From Dryomyza anilis (Eukaryota > Arthropoda > Insecta > Diptera > Dryomyzidae): DNA of 64,000 nt. Location: the NCBI GenBank assembly GCA_951804985.1, contig OX638132.1:12071529-12135528 (forward strand), given 5' to 3'. This document shows, one piece after another, positions 44,151 to 57,638 of the stretch. The notes below the pieces were generated by a model. The model was not told the DNA's origin. It ran no database searches and was given only the letters and a program-made list of their open reading frames with translations. Made by a program: the position numbers and the translations under genes. Numbering within the stretch: the stretch's first letter is position 1; each line of letters begins with the position of its first letter.

Positions 44151-44320
44151 GAATAGACATTGTTGGAGTTATTCGTTTAAACTATAATATTCATTTACTA
44201 ATATATAATTAAAATTAAAAATAGTAATTAAAATAGAATAGAAATTGTTGGAGTTATTCGTTTAAACTATAATATTAATTTACTAATATATAATTGAAAT
44301 TAAAAATATCAAACAATTTT
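44151..44320. repeat. 85-bp tandem duplication
   Basis: GAATAGACATTGTTGGAGTT at 44151 and GAATAGAAATTGTTGGAGTT at 44236, each followed by ATTCGTTTAAACTATAATAT. Confidence 0.85.
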
Positions 44321-44399
44321 AACAATTTTATATAAAATATGTTTAGGTGTATTAAACAAAAAATTGTATATATTTTTATACATGATATTCTACACGACA

Positions 44400-44820
44400 T
44401 TCCGAATATGTTCAGTATTGCACGGATGAAAAAAATTTGTTTGAACTACAATTAACATTATTAAAATGTAAACAATTTTTTTACATCCAAACATATATAT
44501 GTTAGCAACAGCATCTAATAATATTTATACTAAACATAAATGTATTAAAACAAAAACAAACTGTCATTATGACTGTCATTATGGAAAAGATTTATTTGAA
44601 CTATAATTAACGTTTTTAATATGTAAACTATTTTGTAAATACAATGTATTTTACATCCAAACATATATATGTTAGCAACAGCAACTACTAATATTCATAA
44701 ATATATTAAAACAAAAACAAAAATTTGTTTGACTTTCATTAATATACTACAATTAAAATATTTAAAATGTGAACCATTTTGTAAATACAATGTATTTTAC
44801 ATTCAAATACTATCCATAAT
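44400..44820. repeat. Diverged tandem repeat, about 170-bp unit
   Basis: TTACATCCAAACATATATAT followed by GTTAGCAACAGCA at 44481 and 44651, with TTTGAACTACAATTAAC and ATATTAAAACAAAAACAAA before and after. A third partial unit follows (TTTTACATTCAAATAC). Confidence 0.75.
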
Positions 44821-45239
44821 GCAATAATTTTTTTTTTTGCATAATGATCCAAACATATATATGATGCCTGCCTAATTATGTTAGAAAATCGATTGAATAT
44901 ATTTACCTCATGAACTAGCAATGATTAAACCATAATTGATTGATATTGAAGCGAACACATATAATCTAAATATAACAAACATAAACCATAACACACAAAC
45001 CACACATACTCTGATAGATAACTTTAATTAACTTAAGCTATTCCTTCTATGTTGGCCATTAAAATGGTCATGGCTATGCCAACATTTTCAACGCCAACAC
45101 GTTACACAGAGACTAACATAGAAACTTCCGCAATGTTTATTAAGTAACCCAATAGAAAAATCAAATCACTTGCATTAAAAACTGTCAGATACAAAATCAC
45201 TGAATGCATGTGCACAGAAAAAAATAATCAACGTAAATA
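44821..45239. other. AT-rich sequence, nothing recognised
   Basis: A lone GCACAGAAAAAAATAATCA at 45212 resembles a MITE terminus without a partner. Confidence 0.35.
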
Positions 45240-45420
45240 CACTCAGAAAATAGATACCATCAAAATAATGGTTTTTACTATTGACATTAGTTAATAGGAT
45301 AAACTATTAAGTCAATGGGTAAATACCATTAAATACTACAAAATACTATAAACTTATTTTTGAGTATGAATTAAATCAATAACTGTTCTATTGATTAATT
45401 TTTAATAGGATTTTATGAGT
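45240..45420. mobile_element. Degenerate CACCCAG-type MITE
   Basis: CACTCAGAAAATAGATACC, TTAATAGGATAAACTATTAA, AAATACCATTAAATACTACA and ATAACTGTTCTATTGA follow the family order; the right end is lost. Confidence 0.55.
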
Positions 45421-45611
45421 TCTAGTTCACTACACCAGCGCAGTAGGGGAATACACATCGCGGTAACGACTGTTGTCAGCAAATGCGATTGCAAATGCGA
45501 TTGAAAATATGATGAAGATGTGAACGCTAATGCAATTAATTATTTAGTCGGCGCAGTTTCGGCACAAATTTAATTGTATTGATGTAACTTTTTGGTTTTA
45601 TTTACGATTTT

Positions 45612-46232
45612 TTTGTCCGTCTGTCTTGCTGTCCTGTTGTCTTGCTGTCTTGCTGTCCGTATACACGATAACTTGAGAAATACTGCCAAAAGTTAGTTTT
45701 GTCAATGTAAATGAGCCAAATTGGTCAACTTTTATATAACTCTTTTTGAACCAATAACTCGAAAAGTATTCAAGATATACATATAAAATTGAAAATGTAT
45801 TGTTAGAATTCACCTAAAAACATGTGATCCAAAAATGGGCCCACATTTGATATTACTTCTCGCTTTTTCATGGTGGACATTTTATTCGCAAATTATTGAA
45901 AACAAAAATATGAAATATTAGCCTTAAATCTCTACATATGTTTTAAAAGTGGGCGTGATTCGCCCACATTTATTTTTGTACATGTTTCAATATTTTTTGA
46001 TTTATCAATTTTTTAAATTAATGGTATATACATCGTCAGAAATTTCATATGTAAATAATATTCTGAGTGTAAAAGTGTTCAGCATAATTACGAACTTACA
46101 ATTTACAATTAAATTTCCCACATTAATAATTACACCAAAGTGTAGGGTATTCCATTGTCGGGCCCGACCGACTATAAAAGTCCGTCCCATGTGACCGAAC
46201 TTACCCATGTGACCTAACTTTCCCAACTCGTT
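45612..46232 (-). mobile_element. mini-me element (B type), truncated at its microsatellite
   Basis: Minus-strand copy: it begins AACGAGTTGGGAAAGTTAGG (46232 leftwards), has GTCGGTCGGGCCCGACAATG, GGGCGAATCACGCCCAC and the GACAGCAAGACAGCAAGAC tract, and stops within that tract at 45612. The core and 3' end are missing. It is a 3'-truncated partner of the full copy at 57639. Confidence 0.82.
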
Positions 46233-46290
46233 TTCTGTGTACTAGTTTTTTACAAAACATACATTAATAGATTTTCTATCGATTTCGCGT

Positions 46291-46490
46291 TTTTTACTAC
46301 ATTTTGTATTTATTTTGTAGATTTTTAACAAACAACGGCGGAATTTATTTAAAAAGCTGCCCAGAATCAGCCTTTTAAATACCACAAAGTTTTTTACTAC
46401 ATTTTGTATTTATTTTGTTGATTTTTAACAAACAACGTCGCTATTTATTTAAAAAGCTTCCTAGAATCAGCCTTTTAAATACTACAAAGT
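46291..46490. repeat. 100-bp tandem duplication
   Basis: TTTTTACTACATTTTGTATT at 46291 and 46391, each with AACAAACAACG, TATTTATTTAAAAAGCT and AGAATCAGCCTTTTAAATAC. Confidence 0.9.
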
Positions 46491-46497
46491 ATGAAAA

Positions 46498-46716
46498 CAC
46501 CCAGAAAAAAATTCCCTCAAATCCCATTAAAATTGGTCAATAGGACAATTATTGATTTAATAGTATACAAAAAATAAATCCTTTCAATTAAACTCAATGG
46601 CAATGTCACGGTATTTTCTTGTATTTAATGGTATTTTCCGATTAAAATAATAATTTATTCTATTGAATATTTTTAATAGTAAAAAACTATTATTTATATA
46701 GAATTTTTTCTGGGTG
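46498..46716. mobile_element. CACCCAG-type MITE, 219 bp
   Basis: Ends CACCCAGAAAAAAATTCCCT and AATTTTTTCTGGGTG. Reverse orientation relative to 13743 (CAAATCCCATTAAAATTGGT, ATTTAATGGTATTTTCCGAT). Inserted next to the 100-bp duplication. Confidence 0.87.
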
Positions 46717-48114
46717 AACATATGCCCTAAAAATTTCAGTTAAATGAAGGGAATATTATCTCGGCTTGTGTAACTTTTTTATTCCAAAATGGAAATGAAA
46801 TTGTCTTTGTTTGAACGATACGTAAAAAGTGACATTTTAAAACTTTTTCATTTGTCGTTTGCCAATCGTTTTGTCTATATTTAAGTACCCTACGATTTAA
46901 TATTATAAAGTGCTGTCTCTCATCAAGAGCTTCACTAGTTCTGTTTTATCCAGTCATAGAATTTCATGTGCATTTTCTCTGATTTTATTTGCATTTTTTT
47001 AACGTGACTTCTTTTTCAAGTTGGTTGATTTTCTATTTTTATATTTATTATTGTAATTGCAGTTGTTATTGTACTCGTTACTGTTATATGCTGCATTTAA
47101 AGCGCAAAGTTATTAAATACTCAAAAAAGAAGTCACACAAGGCAGCAAAAAGAAGCATATTTCCATAGACGTAATTTGAAAGTGTTCCATATAAATCGTA
47201 ACAAAACTTATGCTTAGGATCGTTTTGAAACACCCCTTCGTAATAGCAACATATTTTGTGCAGCATGTTTAGCTTTTATTGCTGTCACATATGCACACAT
47301 GGTTCGCGACCCAATAGAAATTATTTACTAACTAATAATATTTAAAAATTATATTAATTAAAAGATACATAAAAAATGTATGTGTAATTATTTAAATAAA
47401 TTTTAGGACAAATGTAAAACCGAAGGACGCCAGACAATCATTTTTTTCATGAGTCAATTTTATAATTCAAATAACGAACGAAAGATGAATACATACAAAA
47501 TAAATAAAATTAATGGTTGGTATTCACTGTCATTTTGTGTCAGTTTCATGTTCGAAAATTTCTCATATTTGTTGTTTTTCGATATGGCAAAGTTTTAAAA
47601 GTTGTCAAAATGTTGACATTTTGATATCGGTTAATGAACATTTTAATTTGGCCAGTTTCTGTGTCGCAATTTTCTGTGTCGTAAAGAAAACAAATATTTT
47701 ATTTAGGCAATAAATATTTTTTTGATTTTAAATAAAAACAGAAATTAAAAAAATAAAAAAATTGAAGCTAAAAATATTTATATTTAGATTCAAATAATTT
47801 AAATAGCTATATGTTTAGTTTTAAATATGCTGTTTTTTCAACTGAAACAATAATATGTTTCTATGTAAACATATTTATATAAATATCGTGCCAAAAAGTG
47901 TTTGCTTTTCAATATACTAATGTTGTGGTTCAATTATTCTTTATTTGGATGAAATAATAATTATTTTACTATATGAACACACAAAATTTTAAGGGGAAAC
48001 ATCAATATGTTTCCGTGTATTCATATATAAACATAGTGTAATTCAGAGTTAATTGCAAAATTGCATAAAGCATATTTCAGACAAATATTTCTCCGAATAT
48101 ATATGCAGAATTAT
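46717..48114. other. AT-rich sequence, nothing recognised
   Basis: No frame with recognised similarity (for example 47084-47266 or 47513-47713). AAACATATTT words near 47850-48010 echo the interior of the element at 28727. Confidence 0.3.
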
Positions 48115-48157
48115 GTTTGGGAGAACAGTTTTTTTTTTTTTGTTTTGCAGCGTGTAT
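48115..48157 (-). mobile_element. Terminus of the AAACAT-rich TIR family
   Basis: AATTATGTTTGGGAGA ... TTTTGCAGCGTG (inverted ACACGCTGCAAAA ... TCTCCCAAACATAATT) equals the left end of the element at 28727. The matching partner end for this copy is not identified. Confidence 0.55.
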
Positions 48158-48160
48158 AAA

Positions 48161-49679
48161 AAGCTCGAACAATGCAGAACTGGCATATATACATTTAAAT
48201 AAAAATATATATTCTCATATGTACATATGCAATGTTCTTTCATGATTCAGCTCATCATTCAGTGTATAAAAATTAAATAAAAGAACCAAATGTAATCGAT
48301 AGCACAAACCACGTCTCTGTTGCGGTCCTTCCCGAGGCTTTTGTGGCTTCATCAATTGTGGATTTTCGAAATTAAGTGCTCGTAATAATTAAATTACTTT
48401 TGTTTTTTTTTTCATATATTTTTCTTTTCTCTTTATTATCATAAAGTATTCAGTAAATAAAATATAATCGAAAATACATTTCACAGACCTAGCAAAAAAC
48501 CGAAATGCATCAAAAAAAATTATCGATGTTTCATGTTGAATAAATATGAAATGCATATGAAATTCTTAAAAATAAAAACCCTATTCTGCAATAACTGAAA
48601 TATTAAAGAATTGTTGTATTAAAAAAGTATTAAAAAATAGAAAAATACGCAGTTTGCATAGTAATCCTGGCACTTTAGGTTCGTGCTTTGTTGCCTGCCA
48701 TCAGAATAAATGGAAAAACTAAAGATCAGAGAAATAGGAGCAGAGAAAAATATAAAAGGTGTCGCAATCTAGAGATATCAGCAAAATTAAAATCAGATGA
48801 GAAAAAAACACAGACAACAAATAATAATAAAATGCTATGCCAACCACCACACATTTCATTTGAATGATGATGAAAATCACAAAAGAGCTGCTAAGGACGA
48901 CGTAGAAAAAAAATACCACACGATTCTTTTAAGAAAAACAGTGACAGATAGTAAAAAATCATCAAATGAAAAAATAGCAAAATGCAAATAAAAAGAAAAC
49001 CTCGAATGATGCTTACTCTTCGAACCACATCCGGCACAAGGATGACGACGACAATTCTACAAAAAAAAAAACGATTTCAGTTGGAGCGATTGTCTCAACA
49101 CAAGGACTATACATCCAACTCGGTAGTAGGCACATTACCGGTAAAATAGAATGATGACCATTAGAAGAGAAACAACGTATAAATAAAAAACGAAAGGTGG
49201 ATTTTAGGCAACAGTATCGGACAGTACTTTACCTTACGCACTACCAATTACCGCAACAGCCAAACGCAGCTTATATTAACCTCATACAATCCCCATAAAG
49301 GACATACACTAAAGAAAACGAATCCCCAAATCCGATTACAAAAATCTGGAGATGCAGCAAAAAGAAAAAAAAATATTTATATAAAAAGCAACCAAATAAA
49401 AAAAACAGTACGGGGTCTGCAATAAATTCTTCATTGATGATGGCTACACGTACAAAAATGCGAAATGAATAAAATTATATTTTTTTTAAAGGCTTGAAGA
49501 GTCTAGGCAAAGTTCCCTCGCATCATTTAAGTTGTACATGCTTTTGTACTTTAATCTATAGTTTAATTCGGAATTTATTGAGTTTCCTTCATTTATTAAG
49601 GGTTAGTTGGCTAAAAAAAATGTTATAAAGTTATTCAAAAAGAATACTTCGTTTTTTACTCTATTAGTAGGTGCTGCAA
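48161..49679. other. Unique sequence, patchily GC-richer (49010-49330)
   Basis: No frame with recognised similarity. The 49010-49330 patch (AGTTGGAGCGATTGTCTC, CGCACTACCAATTACCGC) is not repeated in the window and could be regulatory or exonic, but nothing proves it. Confidence 0.3.
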
Positions 49680-49715
49680 AGGTCGACAAAAGACACGTAG
49701 GCAGAAAACATCGGT

Positions 49716-49890
49716 CATGTGTCAACTTCAACCATTTACCGAACACAAGACGAATGTTGCCAAGCATAATTTTATTTAATTTTAATTTTCTTTTCTGTTT
49801 TTTTTTTTTCATATATAAATATGGTAAAATTACAGGCATGTGTCAACTTAAACCATTTACCGAACACAAGACGAGTGTTGCCAAGTATAA
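49716..49890. repeat. 121-bp tandem duplication
   Basis: GTGTCAACTTCAACCATTTA ... CGAACACAAGACGAATGTTG at 49720 and GTGTCAACTTAAACCATTTA ... GACGAGTGTTGCCAAG at 49841. Related to the repeats at 29570 and 29733. Confidence 0.8.
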
Positions 49891-50129
49891 TTTTATTTAA
49901 TTTTAATTAAATTACATATTCTCCTACCAAGCATAATGTTATTTAAATGAAATGTTATACTTGTTTTGAAACATAATTATAGTAAAATTAAATTATTCGA
50001 GTTACTTTATAATTACATTCAAACATAATTAAACATATATTACCTAACAGTCTGAGATGATTTATTTAATGAATGTTGTCAATTATGTTTATGGTGATAA
50101 AATCATGTTTGAAGAAAAATTTTATTGTA

Positions 50130-50349
50130 CACCCAGAATAAAATTACCTCAAATCCCATTAAAATTGGTCAATAGGACAATTTTTGATTTAATAGTATAC
50201 AAAAAATAAATCTTTTCATATAAACTCAATAGCAATGTCATAGTATTTTCTGGTATTTAATGGTATTTTCCGATTAATATATTAATTTATCTTATTGACT
50301 ATTTTTAATAGTAAAAAACTATTGTTTATATAGTATTTTTTTCTGGGTG
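50130..50349. mobile_element. CACCCAG-type MITE, 220 bp
   Basis: Ends CACCCAGAATAAAATTACCT and ATTTTTTTCTGGGTG, flanked by TA on both sides. Collinear with 46498-46716. Confidence 0.88.
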
Positions 50350-52028
50350 TAGCAACTAAAATATGGTCGTGAGCATTTGCTAGAGGTTGACAATTATGTT
50401 TATAATCGGCATCGAAATTTTATATTTTTCGATTACTAAAATTTGCTTTTTTTTCCATAACACATATTCCATAACACATATTTTATTTACCGGCAGACAA
50501 ACATTTTTATACTTCATCAAAATATATTTATTTTAAATTAATCAGAATACTATTAATAACATGGTATAGTAAAAAAAAACAATATCGTAATTATTAAAAA
50601 TGTTTGTCAAAGACTGACAAACATTTTTATAGTTGACATAATCATATATTGCACATATACTACAAGAGTACAGTAAACTCAACTAATAATTGTAATTATT
50701 TCAGAACAATATTTTCAAACTATTCTATAATAATCGTTTTTAATCTTTGTTTTTTTTTTGCCACAATCATATGTTTGTTTTTCTACGTGTACACGTAGTT
50801 CATAGTGTTCGACTTGTTATTTTCGTTTTTTCCAACCATTTTGATGGAAATGTGTAAATCGTGTTATGTATAAAGCAAACTTGGTATGGATGTCCATCAA
50901 TACAAAAGCGCACACGAACAGCGAGCGACTGACCACGTCTGGCCACATGCTGATAACCCGTAGTCTTGATATTTGACCAATAAAGGAACCCCACTAAAAA
51001 AAAAACAACTACAACACCAACTACTAAAGAAAGGAAACGTAAATAATGGAAAATCCTTATGCAGCAGATTTTTCGTATTAGTTTGTGCTACATTTTTCCT
51101 TTTTTTTATGTTATTTCTATTTTTATTTGTTGTTTTCTTTACATACTTCTTTTTTTATTTATTATTATTTTTTTTTTTTTTGACATGCTTCTTAAGTTTC
51201 ACGTACTTCACGCTAGCAAATTGAATTGAGCATTTTTAACCTTTTCACTCAATTGAGTTTTGCCGTTGGGTTGGTCCTGGCCATTAAATGGATCGCTTAC
51301 AGCGCAGACCACAACACTTTCCCTAATCCGTTTCGGGTTTCTCCGTTTTCGTGGGTGTTTCATGGTTTTTAGGTGTTAATGAAGTGATTTTTATTTTTAT
51401 TCTATGATTGGAATACCATTTATTTAACAAAATCCTCTTTATTAGCTACGATTTTCTATGGGCTTTAGTGTATCTAATAAGCGAGGTATAATGGAAAATA
51501 CACTCTGAAGAAAATGTCACATTAAGTGCGTAATGGTACGACCAGTGAGTTTAAGGTCTATGTATTAGTTTTTTTTTTTCATATTAATTCAAAAATGTAA
51601 AATGGATTTTTAGTATTTGAAAAATTCAGTATAATTAATTTAATAATTTTAAAATGTTTGTATTTAAAGGTATAAATACTATTGTTTTAATGATTTTTCT
51701 CCTATTATAATAAACGTCATACTGTGTGGCATATAAAAGCATCTGCGTTAGTCAGAGATGGTCGCATGAATTTTTTTGAGATAATTCACTTTATTAATGG
51801 TACAAACAAACTATTTTATTAATGGTTTTATTATTATTGTATTAACGATATACATCCTATTGACCAATTTTAATAGTATAAATAAATGTTTTGCTATTAA
51901 AATACAAAAAATGTCAGAGTTTTGCATGCAATATTTATATTAGAAGTAGGTTTTCAAGTGATAAATTTCAAAAAAAAAAATTGATATTGAATATAATTTT
52001 TTTTGGTGTATTAAAAGCAAACCAACTG
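50350..52028. other. AT-rich sequence; part of the dispersed repeat also at 8565
   Basis: 51600-51745 matches the repeat around 8600-9200. 51240-51370 is GC-richer (GGGTTGGTCCTGGCCATTAA) with no recognised coding. The hairpin at 50596 lies within this stretch. Confidence 0.35.
50596..50628. repeat. Perfect 14-bp hairpin
   Basis: AAAAATGTTTGTCA, 5-nt loop, TGACAAACATTTTT. A related single arm (AGACAAACATTTTTATA) lies about 100 bp upstream. Confidence 0.7.
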
Positions 52029-52255
52029 CACTTCAAAAAAAATCTTATAAATTCCTATTAAAAACTGTCAATAAAACAGTTATTGAGTTAATAGTATACA
52101 AAAAATATATATTTTGATATAAACTAAAAAATAATTTTATAGTATTTGTCTACTTTAATACGATTTTCCTATTAAAATAATAGTTTATCCTATTGACTAA
52201 TTTCAATAGTAAAAAACTATTGATTTTATGTTTTTTTAGGATTTTTTTCTGAGTG
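52029..52255. mobile_element. CACCCAG-type MITE, diverged, 227 bp
   Basis: Ends CACTTCAAAAAAAATC and ATTTTTTTCTGAGTG; interior words CCTATTAAAAACTGTCAATA, TATTAAAATAATAGTTTATC and CCTATTGACTAATTTCAATA. Confidence 0.65.
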
Positions 52256-55200
52256 TAGTTAGTTTTGATTGTAGAAAGCGAATTTAACATTTAAAAAAGA
52301 TTTTACAGGTGCATTATAAAAATTAAATAAAATTTTATACACTTTGTAAATTAAAAAAAAAAAAAAAAATTATACTAAATTAATTATCAGTTGATTGGTA
52401 TATATTAAATTTCTATTATAAATATCAAAAATTAAACATACCTCATGTTAACAATTCTTGTAATAGCAAATAACATTTATTCATTTTTCAATCATGACAT
52501 ACCTGAAAATATTAAAAAAAATCATTTATAATCATTATAATAAATAGCTTAGTGAATTATAAAAACATGGAAAAAATGAAATATAACGAATAAAATATAA
52601 AAACCCAATTACTAAAATTAATTACAATAAAAAAAATTTATTCTCTTTCATTAGACAATAGAATTTATAAACCAATCAAGTGTTTAATCATAAACCTATT
52701 TTATTATAGATATTTTGTTATCAACTGTATGGAATAGCGAAATAATAGTAAGAGCAGCGCCCAGTTATAAATCATAACGAGATTCAAGCAACAACTTGAC
52801 CACAAAATCGAAAACGATAAAATGTATAATTTGTGGTTAGCAATATGCATTTCCCTATTGCATTTAATTACAATTCAACTATTTGGAATTGTTACAAATG
52901 TAAATATGAAACATCATTAAAGTGCCATATTGTTTTTAATATTCTGAACTAATTTATAGATTTTATTTATATAAAACAGAAAAAAAAGAATAGAAATTAT
53001 CAGAAAATTACAACTTTAAACATTAAAATAACATGTAAACAACAATATGCTTACATATAAATGCAATGTTTTTCACAACACCTGCACAGTGTAATTTGTA
53101 TTCATCTAAAAATATCCGTTCTAAACATTAATATGCTTAAAGTAAAAGAAATATATGTTTGACTATTATTATATAAATGTTTATAATCAATTATAATTAT
53201 GTTTATATAATTTATTTGTTATGCATATTAAAGATACAACTGATCTCAATCAATGACACCCATGCAAAAATATTGAAAACGAGACCAGACATAATAATTG
53301 TGTTGAACTTATATGCGGCATGCTTTAAAGGTTAAAGTAAAAGTTCAACATTTGGATTTAAAATTCGACATATTAAAATTGAGAGTTATTTAATGGTTTA
53401 TATTCAATATACTCTTAGTAATTATATCAATTAATTGCACGCACATAAATGAGTACCAAAATTTAATAGCTGCAAAGATCAGGTGATGAAAAATAAATCA
53501 CTTAAACGATCATGTCACTCCAAACATAACTCTTCATACGATAAATAAAAAAAATCGATAAAATGAAGTCATGGAAAAATTTTATAATATGCCTAATGAA
53601 CAAGCAACAAAAATAATTAAGTTAAGTTAAACTTCTTTTAAATGTGATCTATTAATACAAAAAGTATGATATACTTTTTTTTACATTTTAATTTTTCTAC
53701 TTATATTCCGATTATAGTTTTTAACTGCACAATCTATGAAATACTTTATTTAACATAAGCGTTCAAAAGCAAATGTATTTGTTTTTAATACATTGTTTTG
53801 TATGGAAAATAATAACATAAATTTACTACATTACTATACAAAATTTGAGTACATATGTATTGAAATTACTTAACTGTATTGAAATTAACTAATTACTACA
53901 TCTGCTTTAATTTTTACTACATACTGTTTTATTTAATTTCGAGAAAATATAAAAATATGACTACATATGCTTTTATTTTTACTACAAATAATTACAAAAA
54001 TACAACAATAAAAAAAACAATACAGTTTCTACAATCGAAGTAATCGAATTAGTAGATAACGATATGGATTTCGTTTATAACTGTACGACAGACGTACTCA
54101 CGAACTTTAAATAATTAAAAGCAAATAATTAAAATCAAAAATTAAAAACAAAAAACAAAGATTCTACAATTTGTAGAAAACGAAATTCTAATACATGGTG
54201 TAGCAAAATTAAGTCAAATAAATATAAATGTATTTAAAAACTAACAAAATGTAATAGAATTTATTCTAAGAAAGACATATGTATGTACTACAAATATAGT
54301 ATACTTTTTTTTCGGTTTATAACAAATATTTCCTAAAATTCAATCATAAATACAGTACAATATTTTGTCTATTGTATTTTATGAATAATATTTATTTTCA
54401 AAAAAGTAAGTAGAATTTTTTTATATGGTTTAAAAAAGGTTGTCTATTGTATTTCTCTATATTTTGTGAATATTATTTATTTACAAAATGATTTAAGATA
54501 AAATTAAAAGACAACAAAAACTTTGATAGTTGAAACATGTTGTAGTTTAAAAGATGCATAAATCTGACAGAATGATTTTAGCACCACATTTACATTGTAT
54601 TATTATCATCAGTTTGTATTCGGATCAAACTTATCTTGCACACACACAGAGACACTTGACATCCGGAGTTACGTTATATTCCTTTCATTGACTTTCAGTC
54701 AATTGATTGGCAACACCAAGCATAACACTGGGTCAACCCTTAACCACAACTAAGCCGACAATGTGTTGAACAATTGGTTGTTGGCTTTCAGTTGGTCTTT
54801 ATGTTAGGCGGTGGGGCTCTCGTTTGCTCGAATTATTTTTTTATTTTCTTTTGTAGGTATGAAATTTTGCATTCACAAATGTATGTGGAGTGTGTAAGCA
54901 AAGGATGTCACTCGATTGTCGCTCCAATGTCTTTGATTGACAAAGCGAATTATTTTTTCAATGGCTTTCAAAATATCTATGACGTTTTTCAATGCGGATT
55001 TTGTTGCAAGATAAAGTAAATTTATTATATATTGTTTTTTTTTTTTATTTTCTTTAGACGTGTGTCAGTCACGTGACGCACAAGAAACGTGAGCAGTTTC
55101 TTAAATATCAAAACTAAAACGTTTTTGAATATTGCAAAATTGTGGCATAATTTTGTGTGTTTAATTGCATCACAAAAACAAAAATGTATTCAGTGGTTAT

Positions 55201-55429
55201 AACAAAATATTTTATTTTGCTAAACAGATTGCATATTTCCAGGCATGTATATAAATAAAGCATTCAAAAATTTAAAGCATATTTATAGGCATTTATATTG
55301 GATTCGTTTTTAATTTAAAAAATGTGGTTTAAATATAACAAGGATATAGCATGAAAGCATAAACAAAAACATGAAATTAAAACATTTCTGCGAAAATACA
55401 ATTTTAACAACTTTCAAGTAAAAAAAAAT
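52256..55429. other. Long AT-rich region, no gene
   Basis: No recognised frame over 3 kb. Words such as ACATATGTATT, ACTACAT and GTAGTAAAAA recur here and at 55430-56500, 60290-60980, 61580-61800 and 63640-63900, suggesting a diffuse old repeat family. The 81-codon frame at 54774-55019 (RYEILHSQMYVECVSKGCHS) is not recognised. Confidence 0.3.
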
Positions 55430-55990
55430 ATATAACATACTTCAAGCCAAAAAAATTTAAGGCATAACTATTGTAATTAACCAAAAATGAATATGTCTTT
55501 TGTATAGTAAATGCAGCATAATAGCATATATTACATTTGTTAATTTTTAAATTTATTTGTATTGATTTGACCTAATTTTGCTACACAATGTATTAGAAAT
55601 TTGTTTTTTTTTGCATATTGCACAAATTGTAGTATTGTGTATCTGTTTACTGCGATTTTTTAATTATTTAACCTTCGTGCCCACAAACGACAGGTGAGAT
55701 GCAAAATCTAAATAAATTTGTTTTGTTTTTAATACACAATGTATTGGAAACTTGTTTTCTACGTATGTAGAAAATTAATAGATTTTTTGTATAATAAATA
55801 TAATATACGTAGCATAATAGCATCTATAACATGTTGTTAATTTTCAAATAATTTGTATTTATTTGACTTAATTTTTCTACACAATGTATTAGAAATTCGT
55901 TTTTTGCATATTGCACAAATTGTAGTATTGTGTATCTGTTTATTGCATTTTTTTAACTATTTAAAGTTCGTGCCCACAAACGACAGATGA
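55430..55990. repeat. 296-bp tandem duplication
   Basis: CTACACAATGTATTAGAAAT at 55581 and 55877, TGCATATTGCACAAATTGTA and GTGCCCACAAACGACAG in both units, with AGCATAATAGCATATAT / AGCATAATAGCATCTAT upstream. Confidence 0.88.
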
Positions 55991-57638
55991 ACTGCAAAAC
56001 CTTTGTGATTTTAGTGATTTGTCAGAAATGCTGGTGATAAAGAACGTATATTTAGATATGAATCTAACTATATCTGCTGTAAAATAAATTTTTTTAGATA
56101 CTTTTAGCAAAATTTTCTTTGTTATTTGTAACAAATTAAAAATTCAGTCAAAACAAATGCAGATACAGTATGTTTTCTATATTACATAATGTAGTAAAAA
56201 CAGAATGATAGACTGTAGTAAAAATGGAGATGTAGTAATTTATTGCATTTTTATTGTAGTAAAAATAAATACAAATGTTGTATTATATATTTAAGGACGT
56301 ATAAACCAATACAAAATGTAGTTAATTACAATACCAATTTACTCAATTTTTTTTATAGTAATGCATCAACATCATTGTTGGAAAAACAGACCCATTTGCT
56401 GTTGTACATAAATCAAATAAATATGTATTTATTTTTAAGACATTTTTCGTTCATTTTAATACAGTTTGTATTTTCCCCGGTGCAGCACTTGGCACTTGGC
56501 AAAAATTTATAACACTTATAGGCATGTTAACAATTTCATGCATTCACCACTGAAATTAACATAAATTTCCGACTACATTTCAGACATGTACGTTTGAGGC
56601 TCCTTTTACTCCCCACTCCACAGTCTTCCTCCACAAAACGATTACCAGCATCAGTAGTAGCAGCATTAATGGCGCCATTTTATGCATACAAATGCCATGT
56701 CTGCTTCGTTAATTTTAAGCAGCATATAAAAAATGTTGGCAATTTTGTGCGGCAAATCTAATTTATTTAAATGGGCTCTAAATTTGCACCAAAAACATAC
56801 TGTTGTTGTTTTGCAAAATGAAAGAACTAAATAGCCAAAAAAAAAAGGAAAGCAAAAATACAGAAATTAATAAAATTTGCTACTTTAAAAGTGCCCAAAA
56901 AGATGCAACAGTACCATAAACTAAAGTGAGAGCATAAAATCAAAAAATTAAATATAAAAAAAGAGCCTTAAAATATGCAACAGTAAAATTCAAGGCGCGC
57001 ACTCTACACTGAAAACAATAGCAGGAAACGGAAATGCGGTGGGGGTGCAAATTATTTTAAATGCTCGTAAATTGCGCATGCCGTTTGTTTTTGTGTATTT
57101 TTGTGCTTTTATGTTATTTTCTTCATTTATATTTGTACGTTGTTCATTTTATTTTTCTTTTACTCTTTTTAAATTTTTTCCATTTTATATTTTTTCTTCT
57201 TTCTTTATTTATTTATTTATTATTTTTTCATTTTGTCCTTTTATATTTTTCTTTTTTCTATTTTTGGTTTTTCTCAGATTTTTCCATCTTTGTGCCTATT
57301 TTTTTATTTTGCTATTTGGATGACTTCATCTGCTCATTAATGCACAGAGATACAGCAGCCAGAATATTGCAAAATTTATGAGAGTGGGTGGCAGCAGGTC
57401 GTTGAAACCTTGGAATTTATAAAATCTGTTAACTTGTCACGCTGGTAACTCACTCAGGTGGTGTATAATAAAATGTACTAACAACAGCACCAGTCCGTCG
57501 TCCTCCAAATTCTTGTTGCTATAGAATTTTATTTTATGGTTGAAGGTAGAAATTCTTGGTAGCAACAAATTGTTGTTTCTTATTTTGGCACAACAAAAAC
57601 AACATAGACATTAAATAAGCCATAAAAGTAGATTAAAA
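55991..57638. other. Unique sequence, GC-richer at 56590-56700 and 57330-57530
   Basis: No recognised coding; the frames at 57039-57381 are T-rich artefacts. Both GC-richer patches are single-copy in the window and could be functional non-coding DNA. Confidence 0.3.
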